From contig CAWINM010000001.1 in assembly GCA_963837455.1 (NCBI GenBank), positions 248,001 through 312,000 on the forward strand: a DNA stretch of 64,000 nt. The letters are read 5' to 3'. The stretch is from DASYQD01 sp963837455 (GTDB taxonomy: Bacteria > Acidobacteriota > Thermoanaerobaculia > Multivoradales > JAIOJS01). The notes under the pieces are model-generated. The model did not search any database and was not told the origin of the DNA. It saw nothing but the letters and a program-made list of their open reading frames with translations. Positions 39,619-48,038 of this stretch are shown piece by piece (the stretch's first letter is position 1; each line of letters opens with the position of its first letter). The translations under genes were made by a program, and so were the position numbers.

Positions 39619-41061
39619 TCAGTCGAGCAGCACCAGCGGCGGGCGGTCTGGCTTCTCCGGCAGGTCGAGGAAATCGGGATCGAGCAGGAAGTCGCCGGTG
39701 ATCGCCTCGCGCACCCCAAGCTCCGTCATCGGCTCGCCGCCCGCGACCGGTTGGACCTCGTAGGAGAGATCCCCTGCCGAGTAGGCCAGGCGCCTGCCCG
39801 CCGGGTCGGCGAGATCGCCTGGCGACAGCAGGTCGAGGCCCACCAGCTCCTGCAGGCCATCCGGGTAGTGCCCCTCGAGCAGGAAGAACGTGCGGGCGGC
39901 GCGATCGATCTGCAAGTACTGGGCGCTACGTTGGTTGCGCTCGAGGCTCAGCCGCGCCGCTTCCTGCCAGGGGAAGGGGAGCAACAGCCGGCGTGGCCCC
40001 AGCCAGGGAGCGGCCAGGAGGGCGACGGCCACACCGAGGGCGGCGAGTCGGGGTGCCGCCACCGCGACGGCGCTCGGCCGCGCCGGCGCTGTGGGGCGCG
40101 CCATCACCACCCGGCGCGCTCTGGCGGCGGCCGCCGGCCGAGCGGATGGGACCTCCGGCAGCGCCTCCCCGAGCTCGGCGGGCCCACCCGTGGGGGGCAA
40201 CCCGTGGCGGCCCGGTACGACGACGGCGGGGGCCGGGGCCGCAGGGACGATCCGCAACGGCCCGGTGGCGACGGGTGCGGCGGCGGGGGCAGGTGGTCGC
40301 GCCGCCGCCGGCTGTGCCGCCACGGCGCGCACGGCGCCGGCGCGCAAGAGCTTGTAGAGCGTGAAGAGGGCGCGATAGTGCCCCACACCGGTCTCGTCGG
40401 CGAGGGTACCGACGGCGGTCCTGCCGTCGAGCCGCTCCACGAGCGGCCGATCCTCGGCGGCGATCCACACCCCGGAGCCGCCGTCGCCCGGGCCGCCGTC
40501 GACGCCGACGTAGCGGATGGGCGGCGCGCCCGCGACCCGTTCGTAGGCGATGGCGAGATCGGGCGGTCCGCCCACCTGCCCGTCGTCGCCGAGGTCGGAG
40601 AGCGAGCGGATGAGCAGCTCCTCGATCGAGATGGCGTAGAACCCTTCCTCGTACGCCACTTCGTCGCCGGAGTAGAACTTGAACTCCCCCTGGTCCCAGC
40701 GCAGCAGCTGCAGCAGCAGCCGGTAGGTCTGCAGGCGCAGCGCCTCGAGCAGCTGCCCGCGCTCGACGAGGCCGCGCTCGAGCAGGAGGTCGAGCAGCCG
40801 TTTGCCGGCGACGTCGTGCTCGGCGGTGACGGCGGCGAAGTCGCGCGGGCTCACCAGCCCTTGGCTGGCGAGGATCTGCCCCAGCCCCTCCTCCACCGTC
40901 TGGTTGAGGGCGTCGGCGGCCACCACCTGGCCGTCCTTGAAGGAAACGGCGACGATGTCGCTCTCCCCCTGGACGGTGAGGATGCCCGTCTTCCGCTGTG
41001 CGGAGACCATCTGCAGGATCTCCGGAAGCTGGAAGGTCTCGAGGCTGCCTTCGATCGCCAT
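39619..41061 (-). CDS. DUF4388 domain protein with membrane anchor
   Basis: A 480-residue protein. The N-terminal DUF4388 (PATAN-like) domain, residues about 1-100, starts MAIEGSLETFQLPEILQMVS and is common in Deltaproteobacteria and Acidobacteriota near two-component and gliding genes. A middle segment has WDQGEFKFYSG, then a Pro/Ala linker (about 255-340) and one membrane helix (LAALGVAVALLAAPWLG). The C-terminal 100 residues (FLLEGHYPDGLQELVGLDLL) look like a pilin/T2SG-type beta-rich region, here outside. It may sense or signal across the inner membrane. It is divergent from the DUF1844 gene. Confidence 0.8.
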   Translation of the reverse strand: MAIEGSLETFQLPEILQMVSAQRKTGILTVQGESDIVAVSFKDGQVVAADALNQTVEEGLGQILASQGLVSPRDFAAVTAEHDVAGKRLLDLLLERGLVERGQLLEALRLQTYRLLLQLLRWDQGEFKFYSGDEVAYEEGFYAISIEELLIRSLSDLGDDGQVGGPPDLAIAYERVAGAPPIRYVGVDGGPGDGGSGVWIAAEDRPLVERLDGRTAVGTLADETGVGHYRALFTLYKLLRAGAVRAVAAQPAAARPPAPAAAPVATGPLRIVPAAPAPAVVVPGRHGLPPTGGPAELGEALPEVPSARPAAAARARRVVMARPTAPARPSAVAVAAPRLAALGVAVALLAAPWLGPRRLLLPFPWQEAARLSLERNQRSAQYLQIDRAARTFFLLEGHYPDGLQELVGLDLLSPGDLADPAGRRLAYSAGDLSYEVQPVAGGEPMTELGVREAITGDFLLDPDFLDLPEKPDRPPLVLLD

Positions 41062-41182
41062 GGGTGGAAGCCGCGCACCCCCTGGACGACGCCGCAAGCT
41101 ACGCCGGAGCCGCCCGACGGGCCGCCCCGACAACTCGCCCGCCGCGCTCGTCCGGTCGGCGCAACCATAGCAGGTACGCGCC

Positions 41183-41212
41183 TTGCCGGCCCTGACGGCC
41201 GTTGGTTACGAT
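41183..41212 (+). promoter_or_regulatory. Promoter of the DUF1844-TPR operon
   Basis: TTGCCG (41183-41188), an 18-base spacer, then TACGAT (41207-41212). Transcription would begin near 41219, leaving room for GGGAG before GTG 41234. Confidence 0.4.
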
Positions 41213-41233
41213 ACCGCCAGGCGGGAGCGAGTG

Positions 41234-41743
41234 GTGAGCAAAGACCTCAAAGTCACCGACAAGCGGATCTTCACCCCCGAGGGGGAGCTGCGCGACGAGT
41301 TCCGCCACCTCAAGGATCAGGCCGCGCCGAGTGTCGAGCGGCCCCCCGAGCCGGCGCCGGCAGCGGCCCCCGAGCCGCCACCGCCGCAGCACCCCCGTGC
41401 GCAGACGACCGACCCCCGCGGCGCGCCGCGCGACGCGCCGCCGGCGCCGGCCGCCGAGGAGCGCGCGCCGCGGCTCGAGCTCCCTGGCACCCCGCCCGGC
41501 TTCGGCGCCCCGACGTTCTTCGACCTCGTCGCAGTGCTCGCCGAACCGGTGAGCCTCTACCTCGGCGACCTCCAGCTCCCCGACGGCCAGAGCGCCGAGA
41601 ACCTCGAGATGGCGCGCCTGCACATCGACCTGCTCGACGTGCTGCGGCAGAAGACGGCCGGCAACCTCGGTGCGCAGGAATCGGCGGTGCTCGAGGACGT
41701 GCTCTACAGGCTGCGCCTTCGCTATGTCCAGAAGCGGGGCTAG
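41234..41743 (+). CDS. DUF1844 domain-containing protein
   Basis: A 169-residue protein whose conserved part is the last 80 residues (FFDLVAVLAEPVSLYLGDL, then ARLHIDLLDVLRQKTAGNL), which is DUF1844. The N-terminus has a short conserved stretch VTDKRIFTPEGELRDEF, then a Pro/Ala-rich, probably disordered linker. The function of DUF1844 is unknown; it is typical of Acidobacteriota, Planctomycetes and Deltaproteobacteria. GTG 41234 (or 41231) is chosen from the GGGAG and from the start of homology. It overlaps the next gene by 20 bases, so the two are translationally coupled. Confidence 0.85.
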   Translation: MSKDLKVTDKRIFTPEGELRDEFRHLKDQAAPSVERPPEPAPAAAPEPPPPQHPRAQTTDPRGAPRDAPPAPAAEERAPRLELPGTPPGFGAPTFFDLVAVLAEPVSLYLGDLQLPDGQSAENLEMARLHIDLLDVLRQKTAGNLGAQESAVLEDVLYRLRLRYVQKRG

Positions 41744-43487
41744 CAACCCCGCCCGGGCGCGCGGTCGCGGTCGCGCGCTCGTCGCCGCCGTGCTGCTGGC
41801 AGCGTTGGTGCCGATCGCGGGTGCGGCCCGCGCCGCCGGCACCCCCGCTTCCGGCTTCGAGCTCTCGCGCGGCGTGAGCCAGAACCTGCTCCACCTGCAG
41901 GAGGTGTGGCTGCAGTGGATCAGTGCCTTCTACCAGGGGGATCGCCAGGCGGCGGCGGCGCAGGTGACCGAGCTGCGCACCTCACTCGGGAGGTTGGGGT
42001 TCCGCCGGCTCCCCGAGCTCAGCGTCGGCGCCACGGTGCGCGCCATCCAGGCGGCGCGCCAGGGGGACCTCAAACGCGCCGAATGGGCGCTCGACGACGC
42101 CGAGGCCCTCGACCCGGGGCGACCGGAAACCGCCTTCGGGCGCGCCCTCGCGGCCTGGGAGGGGCACCGTTATCCAGAGGCGGTGTGGCAACAGCTCGTC
42201 GGCTACGGGCGCCTCTTCCGCTTCGAGCCCAACCAGGAGCTGGCGCAGGAGAACCTCTTGCTGGTGGTGCTGGCGATGGCGCTGATCGCCGGCGGGGGCT
42301 TCGTGCTGGTGCAGCTCGCCACCAAGGGGAGCCGTCTCTACTGGGCGATTGCCAGTCGCATGAGCGGGATGGCGAGCCCCCTCGCTCACGCCCTCACCCT
42401 CGTGCTGCTGCTCTGGCCGCTGGCGGTGCCGGGGGGAGTGCTGTGGGCGCTGCTCTACTGGTCGGTGCTGCTGTGGGGGTTCTGCTCGGTCTCCGAGCGC
42501 CTGGTCACCATCGCCCTCTGGCTGCTGCTGGGCTCGGCCCCCCTCGCCATCACGCGCCAGCACCAGGCGGTGGCGGTGCTGATGACCCCGCCGGCGCGAG
42601 CGGTGGCGGCGCTCGAGGAGGGGCGGCTCTACGGCGCGCTCTTCACCGACCTCGGCCTGCTGCCGTCGATGCTCCCCGACAGCGTCGCGGTACGCCAGAT
42701 GCTGGGCGACCTGCATCGCCTCCTCGGCCAGTGGGACGAGGCCCGCATCTACTACTCGCAGGTGCTCGAGAAGGAGCCCACCAACGTCGACACGCTGATG
42801 GACCTCGGCGCCTACCACTTCCTCACCGGTGACCACGGCACCGCCGTGCAGTACTTCCAGCGTGCCGCCTCCGCGCAGCCCACCAACGCTGCCGCCTACT
42901 ACAACCTGAGCCAGGCCTACTCGGACGCCTATCAGTTCGGCGAGCAGCGCGCAGCCCTGGCCCATGCCCGCGCCCTCGACGAGGAGCGCGTCAACCGCTG
43001 GATCCAGGAGTCGGGCACCGATCGCGTGATCACCTTCAGCGGCGGGCTGGTACGCCACCACGAGGTGCTGGCGCAGCTGCGCAGCACCATGCAGCCGCCG
43101 TCGTCGCCGGCGAAGATGGTGCAGTCGGTGCGGCGCTGGTTGCCGCTGGGGGTGGCGGTGACGGCGCTGGTGCTCGCCCTCGCGCTCTTCCGCGTGCTGC
43201 CGCGCGGTGACAGCCCGCCGCCGCCACGGCTCGTCAACCGGCCCGGGATGCTGGCGATGCTGCTGCGGGTGATGCTGCCCGGCATCCCCTCCGCCGAGGA
43301 CGGCAACGGCGGCCGCGCCTATCTCGCGCTGCTGGTGGTGGCGCTGGTGCCGGTGCTCCTCGGCGGCCAGCGGCTGCTCTACCCGCTGCCGCTCGGGCTG
43401 CAGCCCGGCGCCGCCGTCCCCATTGCCCTCGCCGCGTTGACGGTGGTGGTGTTCCTCGTCGGACGGGTCTGGGCCGACCTTCACTAG
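41724..43487 (+). CDS. Membrane TPR-repeat protein
   Basis: A 587-residue protein. A signal-like N-terminal segment (LVAAVLLAALVPIAGAARA) is followed by an extracytoplasmic helical part (about residues 45-170). A cluster of membrane helices lies at about 180-300, TPR units at about 320-430 (e.g. VLEKEPTNVDTLMDLGAYHF), and three helices in the last 130 residues. It resembles Aerotolerance/Bat-like or secretion-scaffold TPR membrane proteins, but I recognise no exact family. The start ATG 41724 lies inside the DUF1844 gene. TPRs usually bind partner proteins; the partner could be the DUF1844 protein. Confidence 0.8.
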   Translation: MSRSGASNPARARGRGRALVAAVLLAALVPIAGAARAAGTPASGFELSRGVSQNLLHLQEVWLQWISAFYQGDRQAAAAQVTELRTSLGRLGFRRLPELSVGATVRAIQAARQGDLKRAEWALDDAEALDPGRPETAFGRALAAWEGHRYPEAVWQQLVGYGRLFRFEPNQELAQENLLLVVLAMALIAGGGFVLVQLATKGSRLYWAIASRMSGMASPLAHALTLVLLLWPLAVPGGVLWALLYWSVLLWGFCSVSERLVTIALWLLLGSAPLAITRQHQAVAVLMTPPARAVAALEEGRLYGALFTDLGLLPSMLPDSVAVRQMLGDLHRLLGQWDEARIYYSQVLEKEPTNVDTLMDLGAYHFLTGDHGTAVQYFQRAASAQPTNAAAYYNLSQAYSDAYQFGEQRAALAHARALDEERVNRWIQESGTDRVITFSGGLVRHHEVLAQLRSTMQPPSSPAKMVQSVRRWLPLGVAVTALVLALALFRVLPRGDSPPPPRLVNRPGMLAMLLRVMLPGIPSAEDGNGGRAYLALLVVALVPVLLGGQRLLYPLPLGLQPGAAVPIALAALTVVVFLVGRVWADLH

Positions 43488-43555
43488 CCGGCAAGCCGCC
43501 GCTCGGAACCGCCGGCCCGGGCCGAGCGTAGTCAGGGCGAGGGAGGAACCCGCCG

Positions 43556-44812
43556 ATGCCGCGATCCGGATGCCTCGCCGCGTGCCTGCTGCCGCTCACC
43601 TTTCTGCTCGTGGTCCTGGCGCTCGCCGCGGCGACGCCGCCGGCGGCGGCGTCTGCGGAGCCGGCGCTGGCCCTGGTGGGGGCGAGGATCTACCCCGCAC
43701 CGGACGTGCTGCCGATCTTCGACGGCACGGTGGTGCTCGCCGGCGGCAAGGTGGCCGCGGTGGGCAAGCGCCAGGAGGTCGCCGTCCCCGCCGGCGCCAC
43801 GACGATCGACTGCAAAGGGCTGGTCCTCGTCGCCGGCTTCCAGAACAGCCACGTGCACTTCACCGAGCCGAAGTGGGCCGACGCGGCGCACCAGCCGGCG
43901 GCAAAGCTCGCCGATCAGCTACGCGACATGCTCACCCGCTGGGGCGACACCACCGTCGTCGACACCGCCTCGTCGCTTGCCAACACCTCGGCGCTGCGCG
44001 ACCGCATCGAGGCGGGGGAGATCGCCGGGCCGCGCATCCTCACCGCCGGCGCCCCTCTCTATCCCCCCCATGGCATCCCGTTCTACCTCGAGGACACCCT
44101 GCCGGCGGAGGTGCTGGCGGCGCTGCCGCAGCCCGAGACCCCGGCCGCGGCGACCGCCCAGGTGGCCGCCAACCTCGAGGGCGGCGCGGACATCACCAAG
44201 CTCTTCACCGGCTCGTGGGTGGAGCGCGGACGGGTGCTGCCGATGCCTGTCGACGTCGCCACCGCCGCCGCCGCGGAGTCCCACCGCCGCGGCAAGCTGG
44301 TGTTCAGCCACCCCTCGAACGTCCCCGGCCTCGAGGTGGCGCTCGCGGCCCATGTCGACGTGCTCGCGCACGCCGTCGAGGACACCCGCGGCTTCACGCC
44401 GGAGCACCTGCGGCGCATGAAGGAGGGGGACATGGCGGTGATCCCCACCTTCGAGCTGTTCGGCGGCGATGCCTGGCTCTTCGAGGTCCAGGACATGGTC
44501 CGCCAGTTCGCGCGCCAGGGAGGTCAGATCCTCTTCGGCACCGACGTCGGCTTCCTCACCGACTACGACCCCACCGACGAGGTGGTGCTGATGTCGAGCG
44601 CCGGCTTCAGCTGGCGCGACATCCTCGCCTCCCTCACCACCAGCCCCGCGGCCCGCTTCGGCGAGGGCGACCACCGCGGCCGTATCGCTCCCGGTATGGA
44701 CGGAGACCTGGTGGTGCTCGCCCACGATCCGGTGCGAGACGTGCGCGCCTTCACCCAGGTCCGTTTCACGATCCGTGGCGGCCGGGTGATCTACTCCGCA
44801 CCCGCTCCCTGA
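43556..44812 (+). CDS. Amidohydrolase family protein, exported
   Basis: A 418-residue metal-dependent hydrolase of the imidazolonepropionase/dihydroorotase-like group. A signal peptide (LTFLLVVLALAAATPPAAA) places it outside the cytoplasm. After the beta-sandwich start (LALVGARIYPA) come the HxH metal site in NSHVHF, a Lys in DITKLFTGSW where the bridging carbamate would sit, His in LVFSHPSNVPG and Asp in FGTDVGFLTDYDP. Such exported amidohydrolases cut cyclic dipeptides or lactams; the substrate is unknown. GGAGG lies about nine bases before the ATG. The last 22 bases overlap mazG on the other strand. Confidence 0.88.
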   Translation: MPRSGCLAACLLPLTFLLVVLALAAATPPAAASAEPALALVGARIYPAPDVLPIFDGTVVLAGGKVAAVGKRQEVAVPAGATTIDCKGLVLVAGFQNSHVHFTEPKWADAAHQPAAKLADQLRDMLTRWGDTTVVDTASSLANTSALRDRIEAGEIAGPRILTAGAPLYPPHGIPFYLEDTLPAEVLAALPQPETPAAATAQVAANLEGGADITKLFTGSWVERGRVLPMPVDVATAAAAESHRRGKLVFSHPSNVPGLEVALAAHVDVLAHAVEDTRGFTPEHLRRMKEGDMAVIPTFELFGGDAWLFEVQDMVRQFARQGGQILFGTDVGFLTDYDPTDEVVLMSSAGFSWRDILASLTTSPAARFGEGDHRGRIAPGMDGDLVVLAHDPVRDVRAFTQVRFTIRGGRVIYSAPAP

Positions 44813-45711
44813 TCGCCGACCCGCAGGGGCATCGCCTTCGCCTCCTGCCACAGCGCCTCGAGCTCGTCGAGCGGCACCGCGCCGAGCTCGCGTCCGGCCG
44901 CGGCGAGCCGGCGCTCCAGGTGCGCGAAGCGACGCCGGAACTTGGCGTTGGTGAGGGCGAGCGCGCGCTCGGGGTCGATGCCGGTGTGGCGGGCGAGGTT
45001 GGCGACGGCGAACAGCAGGTCACCGAGCTCACCCTCGAGCGCGGTGCCGGATGGTGACGCCTCCGGCGCCGGCGCCGCGCTCGCCGGCGGTGGGCCGCTC
45101 TCGGGCGTCGCGCCGGGTGGCGCCACGTGCCCGGGCGCGGCTGCTGGCGGCAATGCGGCGCCCGCCACCAGCTCGCCCTCGACCTCGCCGAGCTCCTCGT
45201 GCACCTTGGCAAGCACGGCCGGCGCGTCGGGCCAGTCGAAGCCGACCCCGGCGGCCTTCTGCGACAGCCGGTAGGCGGCCACCAGGGCCGGCAACGAGGT
45301 CGGCACGCCGGCGAGCAGCGAGTCGCCTCCCGCCGCCGCCGCCTTGCGCCGCTCCCAGGCGCGCCGCACCTCGGCGGCGTCGCTCGCGCTCTCCTCGCCG
45401 AACACGTGCGGGTGGCGCGCCACCATCTTGGCGTGCACGCCACCGACGACGCGCTCGGCGTCGAACGCCCCGGCCTCCTCGCCCAGGCGCAGCACGAACG
45501 CGACTTGGAAGAGCAGGTCGCCGAGCTCGGCGGCGATCGCCGGCCATGACCCCTCGTCGATCGCCGCCGCCACCTCGTGCGCCTCCTCGAGCAGGTAGGC
45601 GCGCACGTCGGCGAGCCGTTGCTCGCGATCCCACGGGCAGCCGCCCGGTGAGCGCAGGTGGGCGACGAGCGCAACGAGGTCGCGAAGCGTGGTGGCGGCG
45701 GGCTCGGCCAT
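44791..45711 (-). CDS. mazG: MazG nucleoside triphosphate pyrophosphohydrolase
   Basis: A 306-residue MazG that hydrolyses NTPs to NMP and pyrophosphate, cleaning damaged nucleotides. Two MazG domains are present. The first has the metal motif EEAHEVAAAI followed by ELGDLLFQVAF, and the second has EELGEVEGEL and ELGDLLFAVANL. The linker between them holds a long Pro/Ala/Ser-rich insert (about residues 190-225) not seen in E. coli. CPWDREQ near the N-terminus is the family signature. The start has a -10 box seven bases upstream. The stop overlaps the convergent amidohydrolase gene by 22 bases. Confidence 0.93.
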   Translation of the reverse strand: MAEPAATTLRDLVALVAHLRSPGGCPWDREQRLADVRAYLLEEAHEVAAAIDEGSWPAIAAELGDLLFQVAFVLRLGEEAGAFDAERVVGGVHAKMVARHPHVFGEESASDAAEVRRAWERRKAAAAGGDSLLAGVPTSLPALVAAYRLSQKAAGVGFDWPDAPAVLAKVHEELGEVEGELVAGAALPPAAAPGHVAPPGATPESGPPPASAAPAPEASPSGTALEGELGDLLFAVANLARHTGIDPERALALTNAKFRRRFAHLERRLAAAGRELGAVPLDELEALWQEAKAMPLRVGDQGAGAE

Positions 45712-45724
45712 CGTCGTGAGTCTA
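45712..45724 (-). promoter_or_regulatory. -10 box seven bases before mazG
   Basis: TAGACT (45724-45719, minus strand), seven bases, then ATG 45711; no Shine-Dalgarno sequence. Confidence 0.5.
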
Positions 45725-45853
45725 CGGGACGCAAGCGGATGTCGAGCCCAGCCGGTGCCACCCTCGAGTTGCGAGTTGCCCCCGACCAAGCCCGGGGCGA
45801 GGGCGGGGGGCGAGCTTGGGGCTCGCGAAGGGGACGGCTCGCATCCCGGTCGC

Positions 45854-45865
45854 TACAATCCGTGC
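45854..45865 (+). promoter_or_regulatory. -10 box six bases before the esterase GTG
   Basis: TACAAT (45854-45859), six bases, then GTG 45866. TACAAT matches the -10 consensus at five of six positions. The transcript would start on the GTG, which is unusual for a non-ATG leaderless start. Confidence 0.5.
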
Positions 45866-46705
45866 GTGGGTGCAGCCGCTCGCTCCTCGCCGCTGCGGTC
45901 GTTCGCGTTGGCCGCGCTCGCCGCCGCGCTGGTGCTCGCCAGCTGCCGCGAGCGCGAAGAGCCCGCCGACGGCTCGCTGAGATCGGCGTCGCGCACGGTC
46001 GAGGTGAGCCAGGCGTCGACGCCCCCGCTGGCACCGGCGCCGCCCACCGGCGGGAGCGCACCGGCGATCCGCCCGGACGCCGGCGCCACCAGCCCCGCGC
46101 CGACGCCGGCGGCGAGCACCGTTCGCGACGCGGCCGCGCCGCGCGTCGTCGTCCTCGGCGACAGCCTCACCGCCGGGCTCGGGCTCGATGGCGACGAGGC
46201 CTGGCCGTCGTTGCTGGCGACGCGACTCGCCGCCGAGGGCCGCCCCATCCGCCTCGTCAACGCCGGTGTCTCGGGGGACACCAGCGCCGGCGGCCTGCGC
46301 CGCGTCGACTGGGTGCTGCGCCAGCACCCCGACGTGCTGGTGGTCGAGCTCGGCGCCAACGACGCGCTGCGCGGGCAGCCGCTCGACGGCATCGAGGCCA
46401 ACCTGCGCGAGATCGTCCGCCGCGGTCGCGACGCCGGGGCGCGTGTGCTGGTGCTCGGGATGCGGGTGCCGCCGAGCCTCGGTGGCGACTATGCGGGGGG
46501 CTTCGCCGCCCTCTACCCGCGACTCGCTCGCGAGCTCGACGTCCCGCTCGTCCCCTTCATGCTCGCCGGCGTGGCCGGCCGGCCCGAGCTCAACCTCCCG
46601 GACGGCATCCACCCCAACGCCGAGGGGCAGCGCCTCGTCGCCGAGGTGGTGCGCCCCTACCTCGAGCGCCTGCTGGCCACGGGCGCACCGGCGACGGCGC
46701 GGTAG
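45866..46705 (+). CDS. SGNH/GDSL arylesterase, TesA-like lipoprotein
   Basis: A 279-residue esterase/thioesterase. A signal peptide ends in LVLASC, a lipobox. Next is a Pro/Ala-rich spacer (about 30-85). The SGNH blocks are I: VVLGDSLTAG (Ser), II: AGVSGDTSAGG (Gly), III: GANDALRG (Asn) and V: LPDGIHPNAEG (Asp, His). It matches TesA and the periplasmic arylesterases often encoded beside the YbbA/YbbP ABC transporter. Here ybbA and ybbP-like genes are 600 bases on, past an opposite-strand DUF4760 gene. The GTG start is set by the -10 box; an upstream in-frame ATG is inside the mazG promoter. Confidence 0.9.
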   Translation: MGAAARSSPLRSFALAALAAALVLASCREREEPADGSLRSASRTVEVSQASTPPLAPAPPTGGSAPAIRPDAGATSPAPTPAASTVRDAAAPRVVVLGDSLTAGLGLDGDEAWPSLLATRLAAEGRPIRLVNAGVSGDTSAGGLRRVDWVLRQHPDVLVVELGANDALRGQPLDGIEANLREIVRRGRDAGARVLVLGMRVPPSLGGDYAGGFAALYPRLARELDVPLVPFMLAGVAGRPELNLPDGIHPNAEGQRLVAEVVRPYLERLLATGAPATAR

Positions 46706-46749
46706 CCGCGATCGCGAACGGCGGAGAGCTCGGCGCCGCTGCCGTGCGC

Positions 46750-47196
46750 TCAGCGCGCCACCGGGGCCGGCGCGGCCGCGGGCGGCGAGAGCGCGCGCAG
46801 GCGTTTGCGCGTGGCCTCCAGGCGTTCCTCGACGCCGGGTACCGACATCACCACTTCCTCGAAGTGCCTGGCGAAGCCGGGACCGACGGCCATCCTGCGG
46901 ATCTCCGGCAGCAGCAGGTGGATCTTCGAGAAGGTGGCGAAGATCTCGCCGTTGGCGTCGAGGAACATCTGGCGGTCGATGGCGCCGTGGGTGACCAGCG
47001 AGCAGGCCATGTCCCAGTAGCCCACGACCATCCTGACTTGTGCGTTGTGGTCGCTTGCCAGCGCCGCCTGCACGTCCTCGATGGTGTCGGGGTGGAACTG
47101 GCGGGTGAACCAGGTGCGAGCCTCGCGCAGCACCGGCTCGCGGCGCAGCTCGAAGAGCTTGAGGATCAGTTGAGCGCTCTCGAAGGGCGTTGCCAT
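46750..47196 (-). CDS. DUF4760-like protein of unknown function
   Basis: A 148-residue, mainly helical protein. Its conserved part (LKLFELRREPVLREARTWF, then MVVGYWDMACSLVTHGAID) is the pattern I associate with DUF4760, found in many phyla without known role. The C-terminal 30 residues have a VEERLEATRKRLRAL helix and an Ala/Pro tail. ATG 47196 is supported by a -10 box. It is convergent with the esterase and divergent from the transporter. It may be an inserted independent gene in the tesA-ybbAP neighbourhood. Confidence 0.78.
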   Translation of the reverse strand: MATPFESAQLILKLFELRREPVLREARTWFTRQFHPDTIEDVQAALASDHNAQVRMVVGYWDMACSLVTHGAIDRQMFLDANGEIFATFSKIHLLLPEIRRMAVGPGFARHFEEVVMSVPGVEERLEATRKRLRALSPPAAAPAPVAR

Positions 47197-47210
47197 GGGG
47201 CAGGATCCTA
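47197..47210 (-). promoter_or_regulatory. -10 box eight bases before the DUF4760 gene
   Basis: TAGGAT (47210-47205, minus strand), eight bases, ATG 47196. The start of transcription would lie about one or two bases before the ATG. Confidence 0.4.
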
Positions 47211-47264
47211 GCGCAACCCGGCGCTCGCGACTGCGTATCCTCCACGTGGCCGCGACCCCCCTGC

Positions 47265-47278
47265 TAAGCTCGATTCGC
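47265..47278 (+). promoter_or_regulatory. -10 box eight bases before the YbbA-like gene
   Basis: TAAGCT (47265-47270), eight bases, then ATG 47279. There is no Shine-Dalgarno sequence in the gap. Confidence 0.4.
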
Positions 47279-48031
47279 ATGCCGCCGCCGCCACGCATCG
47301 AGGCCCGTGGATTGACCCGGCGGCTCCCCTCCGGCGAGCGCCTGCTCACCGTCCTCGAGGGCGTCGACCTCACCATCGCGGTCGGCGAGATGGTGGCCGT
47401 GCTCGGGCCCTCGGGCAGCGGCAAGTCGACGCTGCTGGCGCTGATGGCCGGCCTCGACCGTCCCACCGCCGGCGAGGTGCTGCTCGACGGCGAGCCGCTG
47501 TCGGCGCTCTCCGAGGACCGCCTGGCGCTCCTGCGCCGCCACAAGATCGGCTTCGTCTTCCAGTCCTTCCAGCTCCTCGGCCACCTCACCGCCCTCGACA
47601 ACGTGGCCCTGCCGCTCGAGCTTCTGGGGCGCCCGGCGCCGCGCCAGCACGCCGCGGAGCTGCTCGCCCGCGTCGGTCTCGCCGATCGCGGCCACCACTA
47701 CCCGGTGCAGCTCTCCGGCGGCGAGCAGCAGCGGGTGGCGCTCGCTCGCGCCTTCGCGGCCCGCCCGCCGCTGCTGCTCGCCGACGAGCCCACCGGCAAC
47801 CTCGACCGCACCACCGGGGAGCGCGTGCTGGCGGTGCTGCGGGAGCTCCACGACGAGGGGGGCACGACCTCCGTGCTCGTCACCCACGACCCTGAGGTCG
47901 CCGCCCTCGCCGACCGTCGCATCTACCTGCGCGACGGCCGGGTGCTGCGGCTGGAGGAGCCCCCGGTCGAGGGGCCACGGCACGAGGCGGCCGCCCCGGT
48001 CGCCGCCGGCGGCGGGGACGACCCGCGCTGA
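47279..48031 (+). CDS. ABC transporter ATP-binding protein, YbbA/LolD-like
   Basis: A 250-residue ATPase of the MacB/LolD group. Walker A is GPSGSGKST, the Q-loop has VFQSFQLLGHLTALDNV (typical of LolD/MacB), signature LSGGEQQRVALARA, Walker B LLLADEPTGNLD and H-loop LVTHD. The C-terminal 25 residues are Pro/Ala/Gly-rich. The stop is seven bases before the large permease, so they form one transporter. In E. coli, YbbA with YbbP sits beside tesA, as here; substrate is not established, though lipid or peptide export is suggested. Confidence 0.9.
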   Translation: MPPPPRIEARGLTRRLPSGERLLTVLEGVDLTIAVGEMVAVLGPSGSGKSTLLALMAGLDRPTAGEVLLDGEPLSALSEDRLALLRRHKIGFVFQSFQLLGHLTALDNVALPLELLGRPAPRQHAAELLARVGLADRGHHYPVQLSGGEQQRVALARAFAARPPLLLADEPTGNLDRTTGERVLAVLRELHDEGGTTSVLVTHDPEVAALADRRIYLRDGRVLRLEEPPVEGPRHEAAAPVAAGGGDDPR

Positions 48032-48038
48032 GCGCCAC

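Noticed and set aside
45658..47211. 517-residue plus-strand frame over mazG promoter, esterase and DUF4760
   Set aside because: Arg/Ala-rich shadow of the esterase, which has all SGNH blocks in another frame.
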